Assembly (NCBI RefSeq): GCF_958298935.1
Contig: NC_084935.1
Location: forward strand, 11,528,501-11,592,500
Length of the DNA: 64,000 nucleotides
Reading direction: 5' to 3'
Source: Phragmites australis
Taxonomy: Eukaryota; Streptophyta; Magnoliopsida; Poales; Poaceae
The translations under genes and the position numbers were made by a program. The notes under the pieces are model-generated. The model was not told the DNA's origin. It saw nothing but the letters and a program-made list of their open reading frames with translations, and did no database searches. The number at the start of each line of letters is the position of its first letter. Position 1 is the stretch's first letter. Below, one piece after another: positions 23,264 through 32,755 of this stretch.

Positions 23264-25000
23264 TTATTTGTTTTCTGGATGCTGGCTAAACATGTTCTTG
23301 AGATAATACTCCATATGTATTCTTGAAGAGAAGCACTCAAGCCACAACTTTGGAGCTGCAGGATGCGCAATGTAGAGGCTCGTAATAAACCTCTTCTCGG
23401 AGTTAGCAAGCACTGTTGCGGGGGCTAATGTTTTTTTGAGCAAGCCATGCTCTTGAAGCCACCGAAGCATTGCATACCTAGGCTTGGTCCTGTTCTCCAA
23501 ATCAAAGCACAGAAATGCAGGGAAGCAATCAAGGTACTCCAAGGAGTAGCCCAGCTCCTCTGTGAGGTAGTTTAACTTCTCATTCAGCATCTCCTTGCCT
23601 TGGTTTAGCACCTTTGGAAAAACACTCAAGATCTGACACAGAATCTTGTACTCCACCCCTCTTTCAAGGAGGTAATCAAACCGCTCCTGCAGCAAATCCC
23701 GAGTGCTGTGCAGGAAAGGAATTAGCCTTGTGGCTATCTCATTCTCAGCATACCCAATACTTTTCAAAAACTCCAGCTTGCTGTCCACATGCTGTGCTTT
23801 CCTCTCAGCTTTCACCTTAGCCATCCCATCCAAAAATGCTCTCTCAACATCGACATCATAACTATCATCCTCCGAAACAAAATCTGGTGATAAATAGCGC
23901 AAGCTCTCTGCACCGACAGAAATCTTCTCCAGGAACCGACACTCCAGCTCCATTGCTCGCAGCACCCTGGGGAGGTTCTCCAGCTGGTTCTTCCCGACAA
24001 CATACGGGTGCTTCTCTACCGCCGCATCAACCTCATCCTCTGCCAACCCAACTCTTCGCAGGTATTCTGGCACCGAGATCACCACATCAGAGAAATCAGG
24101 ATCGAAAACCCCGGCATTGCACAGCAGGAACCTCCCCAATTCCTTCCCCTCCATCCCCAACTCCTTGAAGAACCGCAATCTCTCACCAATCCTCTCCTCC
24201 CCGAGCTCGAGAAACACCCTCCGGCTGGCCCCGACAAGACCCCCAATGCTACCAACCTCTGCTCCAGCATCATAGAACATCCGCATCCTCCGGCACACCA
24301 CTGAGAACGCGTCAATGTCATTGCTGGAGCCCAAATCAGATCTCAGCGATCGAAACGCGGTGCCAAGATCCTTAACGAGTGGGTTGCCGTCGGAGAGATC
24401 GCCCTCGAGAAGCGAGGGGAAGGTGAGGCAGGCGGCGATGATGGCGGCGCGAGGGAGCCGGTGGAGGCGAGCCTCGAGCGCGGCGAGGCGCGCGGAGATG
24501 AGGTCCGGGGCCACGCCGAGGAGGACGGCGGGGAAGAGGAGGCCGAGGCGGGACCAGGGGAAGCCGAAGTGGGCGAGCGCAGCGACGGCGCCGAGCAGAT
24601 AAGGATGGTCGTCAAGGAACATGTGATCGAAGCGGGGCGCGCCGGCGGCGGCATTGGGTGGCGCGCCGATAGACTCGAGGAAGAAGGGGAGCTCGTTGAG
24701 CGGGTTGAAGGAGAGGTAGCGACGGAGGAGGGCCGGGAGCTCCACCGTGGGGAGGGTGCCCGGGACCGCCGGGAGCGCGGCGAGGAAGGCGAGGAGGGAG
24801 CGCGGGGAGTGCGCGGCGATGGAGTCAGCGTGGGAGGACGGGAGGCAGCGCGTGGAGTGGAGGTACTCGGAGACGACGGCGCGCGCGGCGGGGACGGCGA
24901 CGCGGCGGAGGCGGTAGGGCAGGTTTCGCAGTCTCGGCGGCGCCGTAGCGGGGTCCGTAGAGAAGAGGCGGCGGAGGTGGAGCGCGGCGCGGAGCGGCAT
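23264..25000 (-). CDS. mTERF-domain protein, probably mitochondrial, intronless
   Basis: The 578-residue frame starts at 25000 on the minus strand and ends at 23264. The N-terminus is Arg- and Ala-rich with RRLFST at 10-15, a typical mitochondrial presequence. The rest is helical and contains mTERF-type repeats, seen as a Leu/Pro spacing such as FFKELGMEGKELGRFLL (277-293), VPEYLRRVGLAEDEVDAAV (310-328), KLEFLKSIGYAENEI (408-422) and the C-terminal FPAFLCFDLENRTKPRYAML (493-512). Plant mTERF proteins bind organellar nucleic acids and act in transcription termination, splicing or RNA maturation. The long N-terminal part recalls the SHOT1/mTERF18 type, but I cannot confirm orthology. The frame is undisturbed. 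A PIF-like transposon starts 145 bp upstream of the ATG, so promoter elements may lie within it. Confidence 0.9.
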   Translation of the reverse strand: MPLRAALHLRRLFSTDPATAPPRLRNLPYRLRRVAVPAARAVVSEYLHSTRCLPSSHADSIAAHSPRSLLAFLAALPAVPGTLPTVELPALLRRYLSFNPLNELPFFLESIGAPPNAAAGAPRFDHMFLDDHPYLLGAVAALAHFGFPWSRLGLLFPAVLLGVAPDLISARLAALEARLHRLPRAAIIAACLTFPSLLEGDLSDGNPLVKDLGTAFRSLRSDLGSSNDIDAFSVVCRRMRMFYDAGAEVGSIGGLVGASRRVFLELGEERIGERLRFFKELGMEGKELGRFLLCNAGVFDPDFSDVVISVPEYLRRVGLAEDEVDAAVEKHPYVVGKNQLENLPRVLRAMELECRFLEKISVGAESLRYLSPDFVSEDDSYDVDVERAFLDGMAKVKAERKAQHVDSKLEFLKSIGYAENEIATRLIPFLHSTRDLLQERFDYLLERGVEYKILCQILSVFPKVLNQGKEMLNEKLNYLTEELGYSLEYLDCFPAFLCFDLENRTKPRYAMLRWLQEHGLLKKTLAPATVLANSEKRFITSLYIAHPAAPKLWLECFSSRIHMEYYLKNMFSQHPENK

Positions 25001-25145
25001 GGCCGGACTGGGCTGGGCAGCGCGGCGCGGCGCGGCTTGCTCTATGGCATTGCTCGGCTTCAGCTCCAGCGAAGGAGAGGGACGGAGAAGGGGTTAGAAG
25101 CGTTAGGGTTTTTCTCTCTGCGGCTGGAATCATACACTGTGATTA

Positions 25146-26246
25146 GGCCACCTTCAATAACTATTTTAAAATTTCATCCTCTAAAATACTATTATATTAT
25201 CTTATATCAATATTACAGCATTATTTGTTCCATCTATCTCTATCAGATATTGTATATCTCATCCCCTATCATCTCTCTCGTATATTAAATTGGTTTTCTT
25301 TAACCATTTGGTTCACTCTGCCCCCTCACCAGCTCCTCTTCGTTCACTTCGCCCACTCCCCCAGCTCCTCCCTCCACCACCACGCCCCCTCCGTCCTCCA
25401 TTTGCCGCACCCCCTCTCTCCCTCCCGTCATCTCCACACAGCACAGCACAGCATCGGAACAGAGAAGAGCAGAGCGCCGCCGACCAAATCCCTGAGCCCA
25501 AGCCCAAATCCGACGGGCTCGAGCACTCAGGAGCTAGGAGAGACGTTGCCGCCCCCTTCTCCTCCCTTTCCTGGGGCGAATCCACCATTTTCCCCACCGA
25601 GTCGAGCCCTCCGGCACCTTCTTCCCCATCTCCGGTGCGGAGCTCCTCGAACTCACTGAGTCACTGGTGAAAGCCCCTTCACGAGCCTCCACTGTTCCAT
25701 CCAATGCCTCGGTGAGTTTCCTCGCACGCGCATTGAGGTTCGCCGACCGTCCTCTTCCCTTCCCGCGGCCACCTCCTACTTGTGCGCCGACGACCGAACG
25801 CCGCCACCGCCACACACCGTCGCTGGATGCCATCTGATCATCGACGCTACTCAGGGAGCCCTCAATCGAATTCCCCCTCACGCACTAGATCTTCTACCGC
25901 TGACCCCGAGGAGGACCCCGGCCGGAATCGCCAGTGAGGACGACGCCAGCGAGCTCACACCGTGCCGGCCACCATGAGTCACGGGGGCTCAATCCACTTC
26001 GTTCGCTCCGCCTCCGCCATGCCGATTCTGCGAACTCGCGGGAGCACGGAACCGTTGCCGAGTGGGCCCCCACACAGTGTTACGGCCAAGCGATTCCTCT
26101 GGCAAATATGTTGCTCCTCTCCTCTCTCTGAGTTTTTGCCGCATCACTGTATCACTCGAAACCGTCTCCGCTAGAGAGCGTCTGCAGGCCGTGCCAAGTC
26201 CGTATCCGCACTGTAGCGCTGGATACAGACTGCGCTGGAGTTGGCC
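25146..26246. mobile_element. PIF/Harbinger-like non-autonomous element with GC-rich cargo, 1,101 bp
   Basis: The element starts ggccaccttcaataac and ends gctggagttggcc, which as reverse complement is ggccaactccagc, so the ends form imperfect inverted repeats. Both sides carry TTA (25143-25145 and 26247-26249), the 3-bp duplication typical of PIF/Harbinger. The first 150 bp are AT-rich; 25310-26060 is strongly GC-rich with gene-like composition (short frames on both strands, cacagcacagcacag leader-like DNA). No transposase is visible. It may have captured host promoter or exon DNA, though no protein is recognisable. Confidence 0.65.
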
Positions 26247-27229
26247 TTATGCCCCAGAAAATTCCATTGCAGAACATGTTTGGAATGCAGTAATCTTCTA
26301 TAAAAAAAATATGTTAATTTTGAGAAGAGACATTGTACTTAAAGGAATCTAACAGAATTTTCGTCTTTTAAATGGGTGTCGATTAGTTTTCATCATGAAA
26401 AGTATTTTTACCAGAATTTTAGTACCAAAAGAGAATGGAAGTGCTACATCTAAATAGTCACCTATCATCATCTCCAGCATAGTTGAGTTATAGTAATAAC
26501 AAAAGATAAAATAGAAGTGCTACTTAACTTAGTAGTCACCTATCATCATCTCGAGCAACAATGACAACTTTCAATGAGGTTAAGGGGGTCAAAAGCTAAG
26601 TTTAGGATTCAAGGTCTACTCAATTCCTAACCTTAGTCAGATGGAGGGAGTGGCAACAACTGATGGTGGAAGGATAGGCGGCAATGACACTACCGATCAA
26701 TAGAATATTGGAGAAGGATGGCAACCTATGGATGAGATCCCAAGTTGGCAATTAATTTAGACAGAAAAGACAACCGGTATGACATAAAAAATGATAATAG
26801 TTGGTCGCTAGAGTTGGAATAGTTAGCTGCTAGAGTTAGGAAAGATAGCAAAGGAAGGTAAAGGAGCGACAAAGGGGGAGGCGGGTTGTTCAAGCGCCAC
26901 CTCAATGCTGTGGAGGGGTGGTCCGACTAGGGTTCAAGGTGGCAACGTTACATGTTTAAGATGGTTGCTAGGGCTGCCTTCCATGGCTGCATCATTTTCT
27001 TCCCTCCCACTAGCCGAATCGTGTGGAAAATCACTTAACCTCACATACTTGAGCCAACTAGTAACCGTGTGACACACACGTGTAGCTCTATAACCCCGTG
27101 TTTTGAAGCAAACTATGGTTTTCGAATTTTTGATATCAAAGAGTACAACAAGTAATATATGATTAAATACATAGTCACGTGCAAAAATAACATCAAGACT
27201 AATTTCTCTTCCCAAACCATCATATCCCT
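26247..27229. other. Intergenic DNA with a short direct duplication
   Basis: No gene is seen. A unit beginning aatggaagtgctac (26434) recurs at 26510 as aatagaagtgctac, and both copies share tagtcacctatcatcatctc, with a period of about 76 bp. Confidence 0.5.
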
Positions 27230-27850
27230 AATACGCTTAAGAAATTCCCGTACAACTTCAGGGATGTTGTCTTTATATTCATTTCCATTGTACTTCAATA
27301 GGTCTATTAAAAATTTCTTCCTCATTTCGTAGCCATATTGTGCGTGCATTATATAGCATTGTCAAGAAAAATAATTGTATAACTATATGGTTCAAGTGCT
27401 TACTATAAATCACACATGCAATGGAGAATAACACGGTGCAAATTGGTGGTTCTAGTCATTCACTATTCCACGTGCGCAGGAAGTTGGTAACCAAAAGCTC
27501 TGTCACGTCCCTGCAGAAAAACAAATTGTTACATCTATGTAAATAAACTAATTGATTGAATTGATATTCTAAGCAAGCTACTAGTCATCTGTTTTTGGAA
27601 CACAAATTGGCAATTTACGACGCCATACAAAAATATCATCGTTCCATGTAGGATTTGCTAGTTCCAGGACTAGCTTCAAGTTATGGCAATCTTTTGAATT
27701 TTGAAGACATAGTGCATGGCTTTATTATCTCTTTTAAACCAAATCGGTATAGGTAGTGGATCCAATATAAAGATACTTTTAGCCTCCATGTCCAATGTGA
27801 ATAGAATGCAGTGGTCGCGGTGAGCATATGGCAGTAGAACCTACAAACAG
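27230..27850 (-). pseudogene. Ulp1-like (C48) cysteine protease remnant of transposon type
   Basis: Minus-strand pieces in changing frames line up with the C-terminal protease common in CACTA and MULE elements. First comes LLPYAHRDHCILFTLDMEAK with IFILDPLPIP (about 27846-27740), holding the His and Asp positions of the catalytic triad. Next, in another frame, is NPTWNDDIFVWRRKLP (about 27660-27610), then a weak match ELLVTNFLRTWNSE (about 27510-27465). Last is YEMRKKFLIDLLKYNGNE with NIPEVVREFLKRI (27330-27236). The Trp usual after the catalytic His is Cys here, and the cysteine region is not recognisable. Frameshifts and stops exclude a working enzyme. No further transposase parts of this element were found. 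Confidence 0.6.
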
Positions 27851-28129
27851 TAAGCGTTAGGAAAACGTAAACCACGATACTGGCAGAGAATGGAAATAAT
27901 CTTACCAACTTGCAACATGCACTGTAAGATATTGTAATGCATAATACTTAATTATATTTTTCAAGATACACGGGGAGATCCGTGTAAGCAAGAGAATTGA
28001 AATAGCCGCATAACTAAGCTATGGTTCAGTACATTGACTTATTATAAGAAAGATTTGCTACTACAACCAGAAAGAACATGGAAAATTGAAAATAAAAGCT
28101 TCCACTATTGATAGAGTTGACATTCATCA

Positions 28130-31100
28130 GGTGTCTGTCCATAGAATGAAGCTCAAAGTTCTCAGTGTGATGAAACACTTTGTAGTGGCATTCTCACCAC
28201 AAGGACCAAATGACCAGCATGGGAAAAGCAACTCCACATGTCCTTGCGTACGCACAGTTTATCTCGGTCATTTATCCCTCCCACCTAATACTCATGCATC
28301 TATTGATTCTCTCACATATCCCTTTTTTTCACTTACCCCTTTAGCACGAATCTCAACGCAAATAAACAGTCCAGATAATCCATGCGCCTGTCGGGACTGG
28401 TCTAAGGATAGACCAATACCCAAGCCATATATTGAGCCAGAAATCAAACTCGATATACAATGATGTCATATATGATAACAAAACACATTATCATTAACTT
28501 AACGTCATTATCCGTTATTATAGAGGGGACCTTCAAGGGTCAAAAGACAAATAAACACCACAGCTAGTGCAGTCTTCTTATTCCGCATCTCCCACAAGCA
28601 GTCGATGTACATCACTACCTTAGAATTCTTCATCCACAGAGTAATCATCAGAATCTTCCCCGACTGAGCATTATGGTTATAGCAAGTGTGAGTATGTCTC
28701 GTACTCTGCAAGTTGTGGTAAAAGAATGAAATGAAGGTATTCACAATAATAAGGCTTACAAGGGCTTATTTGCATAAGGGCATAATTTAATAAAAATGAG
28801 AGTAAATAGTTGAATGTAAATAACCTCAAGAATTAACCTTCTTGACATAAACCATCTCAACCGAAGTTGACCACCTCATACATGATTCCCATAACCATGA
28901 ATGAACCACCAAGCAAAGCTATCCAAAACCAGTGCATTTTAATCATATGTGGCATTCCTTGCCGCTCATAACCATGAGCACAGCTGATTAATCAGTTTTA
29001 CAGTCTACAAAGGTTGTACACTTTACCCACAAGTCGTGATTTTCTGTTTTGCCCTTGTCAGCTAAACACACTTCCGAGATGTGCAGCTAGGATTATCACT
29101 GCAAGGCCTTTACAAAGTTTCTCCCAACAAGTATCTACTCGCTAAGGTTCCACTGTCACGTGAATAATAACCTCAATAACAGAATCCCCCTCTTGTGACA
29201 TACGATTCCAGGGAATATCCATCAGTTCCCTGTTCCACCCTTTGGTCTACACTATGCTGGGAGAATACTAATTAGTCGGTCAGGCTCATCCCATACCAGG
29301 CTTGCAGTTGTACTATAATGCTCAGTCTGATCGCACCATGAATCAGTCCTTAACATGGTCTGGGCAAGACCGTCATTATCCAACACAGGGAAATCACCAT
29401 TTATCCGATAAATACCACATTTGCCTGGAATACATCACAAGCCAGCCAACACGCCAGACTTGCCCAGATCCTAAGTTCCATGTTGCTAAAAACATTATCA
29501 CCATTTTATCTTGTTGCATAGAACTATTATCAAAAATTATTATACCAAGTGTTATTATTCAACTCTCAAGCATGGCTAAGCAATTCTACCCTTGAACCCA
29601 CCAAAACCGAGGTGACAAGGTATATATGAAGAAAACTAAGTCAAGCCTAACTTGGATTTCCCACCAACAACTATGAGCGTGCAACTTTGCAAAGCGAAAA
29701 CATTAAGAAAATGCATCAAGGACAACTTGCCTTCACCCTGTTACTCAGCGGAATCCTCGAACTCCTGGTCCTGGAAATCTAAAAATTCCTAATCCGGGAC
29801 GGCGGCATCTAAACGCAAAAGAAAACAAGGTAATAAACACCAAAAACCAAGAAAGAGCCGAAAACACACCAAACAACTTAATTTATTATTTTATGATTTT
29901 TTGAGAATTATTGGTCAAGGAAATGATTAGATCCGAGTTGCAACAATGAAGATATGGATTTGGAAGAGTGAAAAAAAGGCGTAGGAATTTTCTGGAGGCA
30001 TCTGGTATTTTTTGGGATTTTTTGGATTTTCTAGAAATTATTTAGAGTTAAAAAGGATTTTAGGAATTGAAGAAACACTTAAAATAATTAAAACTAATTA
30101 TTCAAATTTATTTTACTAAATAAAAACCTATTTCTCAATTGATCCTAATTATTTATCATTTTTCCATAATTAAACATTAAATAAAACCTATTTAAACATT
30201 ATTCTAGATTTTATAAATCTTATAAATAATTAAAACAATTATTTTATTAAATTAAAACATATATCAAGGATTGTCATAATTATTAAAGAATTTTTCAAAA
30301 TTTTCTATTAAGAAAAACCTATTTTTGGATTATTTGGATTTATTTTTCTACTGAAAAAGGGGTTTATGACGCAAGGCTGACATCAGCAGAGAAATAAAAG
30401 AAATAAAAGAAAAAGGCCATGTTGACGTGGCTTGCTGACTGGTCTGTTGACGGGCTCAGTTTCGCTGACTAGTTTGCCACGTAGGACAAAAACGCTTACA
30501 TGGCAACTCACGTGGACAACTGACTGGGTGGGGACATTAAAACGAACCGGTGCGGGGAGGATATAATCCTAGCCATTCATTGGAGATCGGACAATGGAGA
30601 TGCAACCTACCTCGGTTCCAGCTCGGGTCGGCGACAAGTAGACACAGTAGTGATGGCTCGGGATCTCGCCAGAGTTGGGCTCTGGTGCTCGGGTTGCGAC
30701 GGCGAGCGGCGTAAGAGGTTCCCCGAGTCATAGCGAACTCGTTTTGGTGACATGTCGGAATCAGGGAGCGGCGGAGCGTTCTGGCGACGGCTCGGCGACG
30801 GTGGAAGCTCGTCGAGATGGCTCCTGGGCAGCGCTAGAGCTACGAAACACGAGGGGAAAGGGTCGCAGGTGCTATGGGATGCTGATGGGGAGGTTCTCGG
30901 GGGTTTATATAGCTTGGAGGGGGCTCTGGTTGGCTTAGGGTTCAAGGCCGATGGCGATTTCGCGGGTGGTTTCCATATTCCGAGCCCAAATTCTATCGAT
31001 TGATTGATCCCTCCTTCCTTTTCTTCGCTAAGTTTCCCATTTGGGCATACGCGAGGAGCTCACCTTCCTTCGTTAGGCACGGATTGGGCGGGATTGTCAG

Positions 31101-31175
31101 GCGCGCTACAGATGAGGAGAAAAAGGAAGGAGGCACAGGGAGGGAGACAAAATCGACATGTGGGGCCAGCGCGGC
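28130..31175 (-). mobile_element. Non-coding remnant of an older LTR-type retroelement
   Basis: The region has no coding domain but contains word strings I remember from widespread grass LTR retroelements, such as tacactttacccacaagtcg (29019-29038) and gtatctactcgctaaggtt (29130-29148). The orientation appears to be minus. Further right, 30360-30560 is rich in gctgact and gacgtgg words, and 30600-31170 is GC-rich, as in the U3/R part of such elements. The stretch is cut at 31175 by the Tat element and seems to resume at 45597. The family was not determined, and the left boundary is uncertain. Confidence 0.4.
31171..31175. other. Left target-site duplication GCGGC
   Basis: GCGGC immediately precedes the 5' LTR and recurs immediately after the 3' LTR at 45592-45596. 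A perfect 5-bp duplication confirms both element ends. Confidence 0.95.
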
Positions 31176-31436
31176 TGTCGATGTATCAGGAACCAGGGGT
31201 CCCTGAGTCCCGAGACCGGGCCGGCCATCCGCCACGCGTCACCATCCCGCGAGGTCCACCCTGCGAGATAAGAAGAAGCTAAGTCCCGGGAGAAGGTGCT
31301 CGGGGCCGCCGCCTCTGGTTCCCGAGCACCCCAGTTCCCCGATGATCCGCAGAGTCCAAGTACCGGGAAGGAAGTGCTCGGAAGGGTTCTCGCCTACCCC
31401 CGAGTACTGTAGTCCCCCGATGATCCAAACAGCCAA

Positions 31437-31801
31437 GTGCTCGGGAGAGAGTGCTCAGGGCTGCACGTGGCAGCCCCCGAGGACTCAGTTCCCCGAAGGT
31501 CTCCCCCAAGTGCTCGGGAGAGAGTGCTCGGGGCTGCACGTGGCAGCCCCCGAGGACTCGGTTCCCCGAAGGTCTCCCCCAAGTGCTCGGGAGAGAGTGC
31601 TCGGGGCTGCACGTGGCAGCCCCCGAGGACTCGGTTCCCCGAAGGTCTCCCCCAAGTGCTCGGGAGAGAGTGCTCGGGGCTGCACGTGGCAGCCCCCGAG
31701 GACTCGGTTCCCCGAAGGTCTCCCTCAAGTGCTCGGGAGAGAGTGCTCGGGGCTGCACGTGGCAGCCCCCGAGGACTCGGTTCCCCGAAGGTTCGCGCAA
31801 G
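31437..31801 (+). repeat. Five 73-bp tandem repeats with a palindromic G-box in LTR U3
   Basis: Units begin gtgctcgggagagagtgctc at 31437, 31510, 31583, 31656 and 31729. Each contains CACGTG (31464, 31537, 31610, 31683, 31756) at the centre of an inverted repeat with arms ctcggggctg and cagcccccgag. CACGTGGC is the core of plant G-box/ABRE sites bound by bZIP and bHLH factors. The array lies about 480-850 bp upstream of the TATA box, where an enhancer could act. That role is inferred. Confidence 0.9.
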
Positions 31802-32283
31802 ATCGTCCGACGACCCAAGGGGTCCCATCATCGAGGTGTCAGCCAGTCAAAGGCCCAATACCGCATTTAATAGGCACGCGCGGCCTGACATCCTGATATC
31901 CTGACATTCTCAGCTGCCCACGCCCTAGTGTCAGATCCTGCCATGCTCTGGCAGGGGGGCGTGGGTCCATTAAATGCACAGGTCCCGTCCGGTTTCACCC
32001 GGGTGCCTCAGGATAGCGTTGCCAAAATCGAAGCGCTCCGCCTGCCAACCTTCCCTGGCAGAAGAACAAGACAGGGTGGGCGCACCGGGCACCTCTGTGG
32101 CCGCCCGGTGAGCCCTCTTAATGGCGCCGGAGGACATCCGCAATGGCGGGTGGTCGGATGCACGCCGCATTTTTTCACCGCCCCTGTCACTTCGCCAAAA
32201 CGGAATGATGGCGCCTTTCTCCGTGGCGCCTTGGCATTCGCGCCCCCTCTTTCCCATTCTGGATAAGTCGAGGTCGGCGCGCC

Positions 32284-32290
32284 TATAAAA
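32284..32290 (+). promoter_or_regulatory. TATA box of the 5' LTR
   Basis: TATAAAA in a GC-rich setting, followed by a purine-rich segment. It predicts transcription start at about 32315, which would set the U3/R border there. Confidence 0.8.
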
Positions 32291-32692
32291 GGAAAGAGAG
32301 CGAAGCCAAGAAACAACGAAGCTAGACAGGACGAGATCAAGAGAGGAGACCGAAAGAACAAGCTCAAGCCAAGCTAGAACACGAAGAGCCTCAAGCTCTC
32401 TGTAGACAGCTCACCCTTGTAACCAGATACATCCTTGAAGAATTCCCTTCAAGGAGAGGTATAACACTCACACAGGAGTAGGGTGTTACGCCCCCGCGCG
32501 GCCCGAACCTGTCTAAATCCCGGTGCACCCATCTTTCTTGCACTAGGTCGATCATCTCCCACCACCAGCCACTGCATTTATTTTCGTTCCCATTTATTTC
32601 CCAGACAAGCTTGTTCAGGATCATCCCCCCGGCCGAATCTTTAAAAAGGGGTCTCTCGGGATCCCTGCGACAGGAGTTCATCCTCCGACAGC

Positions 32693-32710
32693 TGGCGCGC
32701 CAGGTAGGGG
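32693..32710 (+). promoter_or_regulatory. Primer-binding site of the Tat element
   Basis: TGGCGCGCCAGGTAGGGG starts two bases after the LTR end, at the expected place, and begins TGG as tRNA-primed sites do. I did not assign the tRNA. Confidence 0.75.
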
Positions 32711-32755
32711 GGAATATCCCTGGATTTGTTCGTTTGCTTTTTTCCACAGGAAAAG

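Larger units (their letters stand above)
31176..32690 (+). repeat. 5' LTR of the Tat element
   Basis: The LTR begins TGTCGATGTATCAGG and ends CCTCCGACA. U3 contains the 73-bp repeat array at 31437-31801, and the TATA box lies at 32284-32290. It matches the 3' LTR base for base apart from about 17 substitutions, 13 of them transitions by my count. Confidence 0.97.

Noticed and set aside
24461..25288. 275-codon plus-strand frame opposite the mTERF start
   Set aside because: Its Glu/Gly/Arg-rich translation is the mirror of a GC-rich Ala/Leu/Pro exon and continues into AT-rich transposon DNA.
28086..28463. 125-codon plus-strand frame
   Set aside because: It lies in LTR-type repeat DNA and has no recognisable domain.
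31437..31801. CRISPR-like array
   Set aside because: The 73-bp units are directly adjacent with no unique spacers, lie within an LTR, and the genome is a plant.
31279..31904. Long overlapping frames (up to 184 codons) in the LTR, repeated at 44180-44805
   Set aside because: They arise from stop-free 73-bp repeats in U3 of both LTRs and are present in nearly every frame, so they are not genes.
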